From the NCBI GenBank assembly GCA_029245955.1, contig JAQWOH010000085.1, positions 1 through 46,676 on the forward strand: a DNA stretch of 46,676 nt, read 5' to 3'. This DNA comes from Fuerstiella sp. Lineage in GTDB: Bacteria; Planctomycetota; Planctomycetia; Planctomycetales; Planctomycetaceae. The translations under genes were made by a program, and so were the position numbers. The notes below the pieces were generated by a model that did not search any database, had not been told where the DNA came from, and worked only from the letters and a program-made list of their open reading frames with translations. How positions within the stretch are numbered: the stretch's first letter is position 1; every line of letters begins with the position of its first letter. Positions 43,653-46,676 of this stretch are shown here, piece by piece.

Positions 43653-44564
43653 TCAGGGAGCGGGAAAAAACGGGAACAGGTCGCGGATTTCCGATTCCGA
43701 TGGCTGACGCCCGTACTCGCAGATTTCGAATGCTTCGGCGTATTTCACCTGCTTTGCCTGCTCCTCACCGTACCAGCGAATGAGCGCGCTGCGGTGGTTT
43801 TTGGCTTCGGCACCCTGCCGCCGCTCCCAACGCTCATTCAGCCATGCTTTTCGCAGTTCCGGCTGTGAAGCAGGAGGCGCTGCGGCCGCCTTTTCAGCCG
43901 ATCCCAGGGCTCCCCCCTCAAATGTCTGAGACTCCAGCGCCAGCAAGGCATCGACTTTCAATTCCAGAACATCATCCAGTGCAACAGCGATATCCGCCTC
44001 AAAGGGATATGGTTTCTGAAAACGGTCGCTGGAATAAAGAAATACCGGGTTCTTCTTCAGCGGTGGAACATCCGGACAGAAAAACGGAACAGTCACCATG
44101 AAAGCGGCATCCTGCACCAATACGCCGACATAACGGTGGTCAGGATGATAATCCCACGGACGGTGCGCGATCACGATGTCCGCCTTCCATTCGCGAATGA
44201 GGCGGGTGATCGTGCGGCGGTTCTCCAGCGTGGGCAATAGTTCGCCGTCGTGAATATCCAGCACCTGCGAAGTCACACCAAGACGCCTTGCGACCTCGGC
44301 AGATTCTGCGGTACGACGTTTCGCGAGTTCGCCGCCGGACATCTGCCAATGACCAATATCACCATTCGTTACCGACACCAGTTTGACGTGATGCCCCTGT
44401 TTTGCCCACAACGCACCGGTTCCACCGCTCTTGTACTCCGCATCGTCCGGATGAGCTCCGAAACAGATGATTCGAAGCTTGCCATCGTCGACCTCATCCG
44501 CAGTGCAGAGCGTCAGAGGCATCGCGAAAGCGAAAAACGTAATCAGCCATGGTCTCATTGTCAT
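43653..44564 (-). CDS. exported LmbE/PIG-L-family deacetylase
   Basis: A 304-residue zinc-dependent de-N-acetylase. Residues 1-22 form a signal peptide (WLITFFAFAMPLTLC). The zinc site is AHPDD (37-41) together with DYHPDHR, giving His140, Asp142 and His143. The family removes acetyl groups from N-acetylglucosamine-containing lipids or glycoconjugates; here the exported form suggests a carbohydrate in the envelope or medium. A Ala/Pro linker near 230-245 precedes a basic helical tail. Start 44564 has GGAG about 11 nt upstream; an in-frame ATG two codons later is possible. Confidence 0.88.
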   Translation of the reverse strand: MTMRPWLITFFAFAMPLTLCTADEVDDGKLRIICFGAHPDDAEYKSGGTGALWAKQGHHVKLVSVTNGDIGHWQMSGGELAKRRTAESAEVARRLGVTSQVLDIHDGELLPTLENRRTITRLIREWKADIVIAHRPWDYHPDHRYVGVLVQDAAFMVTVPFFCPDVPPLKKNPVFLYSSDRFQKPYPFEADIAVALDDVLELKVDALLALESQTFEGGALGSAEKAAAAPPASQPELRKAWLNERWERRQGAEAKNHRSALIRWYGEEQAKQVKYAEAFEICEYGRQPSESEIRDLFPFFPAP

Positions 44565-44875
44565 ATCGCGAAGACTCCTCTCGATTATGTTTGTAATCAC
44601 AGACCGATCGTCGAAGGGCAGCTGACCGATGCAGACAGACAACCGTACCATTGTGCGGTGTCATTGTCATTGAATCCGCGGCAGAACGTTGAGCATCCCT
44701 GCCCCTGACACGAAAAACAGCCGAACGCGACACGTACGGCTGTTGATATTCTCACTTAAGTCACCGGATACTGGCGACGTCACGCACGCGGAACCACGGT
44801 CATCAGATGCTGCGCCGCCGGCCCGGAGCGAGCACTATAATCGCCCGGTTTCGGGGGTAACTGCAGCCACAGCGC
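44565..44875. other. 311-bp spacer after metG
   Basis: It separates the LmbE-like gene from metG, both leftward. The main signal is an intrinsic terminator at 44713-44744 that should end metG transcription. The remaining sequence should hold the LmbE-like promoter. Confidence 0.5.
44713..44744 (-). terminator. intrinsic terminator of metG
   Basis: Read on the minus strand, AACAGCCG is followed by a 13-nt loop and CGGCTGTT plus TTT, a perfect 8-bp stem with a five-base T-run. It begins about 130 nt after the metG stop. Confidence 0.75.
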
Positions 44876-46676
44876 TTAGTGCACTCGCTGTCCCGGGACA
44901 GAACCGTCGTCCGGGCTGAGCAGAAAGACTTCCTTTCCGCCACCGCCGCTGGCACACACCATGCCTTCACTCAGGCCAAACTTCATTTTTCGAGGTTTCA
45001 AATTGGCCACACAGATCACCAGTCGTCCGACCAGAGTTTCCGGATCGTAAGCCGCCTTAATACCGGCGAACACGTTTCGCGTGGCGCCTCCCCCCAGAGA
45101 CAGCGTCAGCTGCAACAGTCTGTCCGCGCCTTCCACATGTCCGGCTTCGACAATGCGAGCGACACGCAGATCGACCTTCATGAAGTCGTCGATGGTACAC
45201 TCGTCCGCCAGAGGTTCTCCGGTCAATGCATCGCCACCGTCCTGCCACGTGTCTGCGGGATGGAACTGTGGCGCGGCGGCCTCGGTGGATTCCTGAGGTG
45301 CTGCACCCGCATCAGCGGCATTGTCTTCTTTACTTTCTTCAATCATGGCTTGAACCTGCTTGTCCTCAATTCGCTTCATCAAATGTTGAAATTTGCTGAC
45401 CGGCGTTCCGGTCAGCGGTAATTGACTTTCGTCCCAGCTTTCGATGGGCCGGTTCAGTAACTCTGCCGTCTGTTCGGCCAGTTTCGGAAGTACGGGAGAA
45501 AGATAAACGACGAGCTGCCGAAACAGGTTGAGTGCGACTGTGCAGACATCCCGCAGCTCAGCGGCTTTCTCCGGATCCTTCCGCAACACCCATGGCTCTT
45601 TGTCTTCCACATACTTATTGGCCCGGTCCGCCAGCAGCATAATCTCCCGCATCGCTGCGTTGTAGTTGCAGTCTTCGTAAAACGAAGCCAGTTCGTCGCC
45701 TTTGGCTGCGGCGTACTCAAAAAGACCACCATCATCCGGGTAAGTGTCGCTGAGATTCGACTTAGCCACGAACTTTGCCGAACGTGAAGCCAGATTGACA
45801 ACCTTGCCGACAAGATCCGAGTTCACCTTCGCGACGAATTCGTCCAGGTTCAGGTCGATATCATCCAGCCCTGATCCGAGCTTGCTGGCGTAGTAGTAAC
45901 GCAGAACGCCCGACGGCAGGTGCTTCGCATATGTCGAAGCCATGACGAATGTCCCTTTGGACTTCGACATTTTCTCTCCGGCCACCGTCAGAAATCCGTG
46001 AATGTGTACTTTCTCGGGCAGGTTGAACCCAGCTGTCTTTAACATGCCGGGCCAGAACAACGTGTGAAAGTATGTGATGTCCTTGCCGATGAAATGATGA
46101 ACTTCGGTGTCGGAGTTTTTCCACCAGTTGTCGAAATCTTCGCCGTTGGCTGCGCACCACTGTTTCGTTGAAGCGATGTATCCAATCGGGGCATCAAACC
46201 ACACGTACCAGTAGTTGCCGGGACTGTCCGGAATTTCGAAACCGAAGTAGGGAGCCGGACGGGAAATATCCCAGTCGCGCAGTTCGTCTCCCAGAAAATG
46301 CCCTTTAAGATAATTGGCAACCTCCGGCTGCAGATGGCTGCCGGACTGTGTCCATTCGTTGAGGAAATCGTGCAGCTGTTCCAGTTCGATGAACAGATGC
46401 CTGGCAGACCGTATTTCGGGAGTCGCTCCGGAAAGAGTACTGATCGGATTCACCAGTTCGGCCGGAGTGTATGTCTTTGCACACTTGCTGCAGTTGTCTC
46501 CCGGTTGATCTTCGGAACCGCAGTGAGGACAGGTACCACGTACAAATCGGTCTGCCAGAAATGTCCCGGCTTCCGTATCGAAAAGCTGTTCGACATCCTT
46601 TTCCTTGACCAGTCCCGCATTGCGAATTGACTGCCATATTTCGCAGCAGATTTCCCTGTTCTCATCACTGTTTGTG
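44876..46676 (-). CDS. metG: methionyl-tRNA synthetase (5' end outside window)
   Basis: A class I synthetase that charges tRNA-Met; about 600 residues are in the window and the N-terminus with the HIGH motif lies beyond the right edge. A zinc knuckle CPHCG...CSKC in residues near the edge (46510-46545) matches the E. coli-type MetRS with one zinc. The KMSKS motif is seen as EKMSKSKGTF (about 45940-45970). A Trbp111/EMAP-like tRNA-binding domain forms the C-terminus (DFMKVDLRVARI ... NLKPRKMKFGLSEGM). An Ala/Glu-rich linker precedes it. The GTG at 46453 is internal, not the start. Confidence 0.95.
   Translation of the reverse strand, partial: TNSDENREICCEIWQSIRNAGLVKEKDVEQLFDTEAGTFLADRFVRGTCPHCGSEDQPGDNCSKCAKTYTPAELVNPISTLSGATPEIRSARHLFIELEQLHDFLNEWTQSGSHLQPEVANYLKGHFLGDELRDWDISRPAPYFGFEIPDSPGNYWYVWFDAPIGYIASTKQWCAANGEDFDNWWKNSDTEVHHFIGKDITYFHTLFWPGMLKTAGFNLPEKVHIHGFLTVAGEKMSKSKGTFVMASTYAKHLPSGVLRYYYASKLGSGLDDIDLNLDEFVAKVNSDLVGKVVNLASRSAKFVAKSNLSDTYPDDGGLFEYAAAKGDELASFYEDCNYNAAMREIMLLADRANKYVEDKEPWVLRKDPEKAAELRDVCTVALNLFRQLVVYLSPVLPKLAEQTAELLNRPIESWDESQLPLTGTPVSKFQHLMKRIEDKQVQAMIEESKEDNAADAGAAPQESTEAAAPQFHPADTWQDGGDALTGEPLADECTIDDFMKVDLRVARIVEAGHVEGADRLLQLTLSLGGGATRNVFAGIKAAYDPETLVGRLVICVANLKPRKMKFGLSEGMVCASGGGGKEVFLLSPDDGSVPGQRVH

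Overview
The window reads as chromosomal DNA of a planctomycete (Planctomycetota, most likely a member of the Planctomycetales; this is inferred from gene content, not from a marker gene). Supporting signs are a cysteine-rich secreted protein with YTV-type repeats, a BBP7-like outer-membrane protein, a formylglycine-type sulfatase, a PhoD-like phosphatase, a Tat-exported beta-propeller protein, an LmbE-like deacetylase, a membrane-anchored VWA protein, and a gene of the tetrahydromethanopterin (H4MPT)-linked C1 pathway. Most genes are single units or small operons with long spacers. No tRNA, rRNA, CRISPR array, phage or intact insertion sequence was seen.

Left part (1-8.3 kb): the truncated YTV-type gene, then a same-strand fatty-acid/polyketide-type set: FabZ-like dehydratase, FabG, an unusually long acyl carrier protein, a second FabZ-like dehydratase and a FabF-type ketosynthase, followed by a membrane-anchored alpha/beta hydrolase. 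Two genes face them: a Cys/Met-metabolism PLP enzyme and a YprB-like RNase H-fold exonuclease with an N-terminal helix-hairpin-helix.

Middle (8.3-25 kb): a small unknown gene coupled to a Tat-exported PQQ-like propeller protein; a frameshifted remnant of a Gfo/Idh/MocA oxidoreductase; a HerA-like ATPase with a coiled-coil tail; the rpmF-plsX-fabD lipid cluster; an FHA-EAL signalling protein; a PhoD-like phosphatase; a secreted unknown; a sulfatase; and a large membrane protein with a duplicated anti-sigma-like N-terminus whose upstream region carries four copies of an 8-bp repeat.

Right part (25-46.7 kb): a GlmU-like nucleotidyltransferase; an APC permease; a tight operon of histidine kinase, response regulator and an MfnF-like H4MPT-pathway protein; a front-end-type fatty acid desaturase; a DOMON/CBM9-like protein overlapping a GDPD-type phosphodiesterase; the VWA protein; a polytopic membrane protein; argS with a coiled-coil insertion; the BBP7-like protein; an LmbE-like deacetylase; and metG cut by the window edge.

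Two separate fatty-acid loci (3'-fabF set and plsX-fabD) lie about 9 kb apart, and a desaturase lies further on. Neither locus contains fabH, fabI or acetyl-CoA carboxylase genes. The most interesting points are the ACP/dehydratase/ketosynthase set, the FHA-EAL fusion, the two-component/MfnF operon and the Gfo/Idh/MocA relic. I did not find a clearly new defence or mobile system. Start sites were chosen by homology and ribosome-binding sites and several remain ambiguous.
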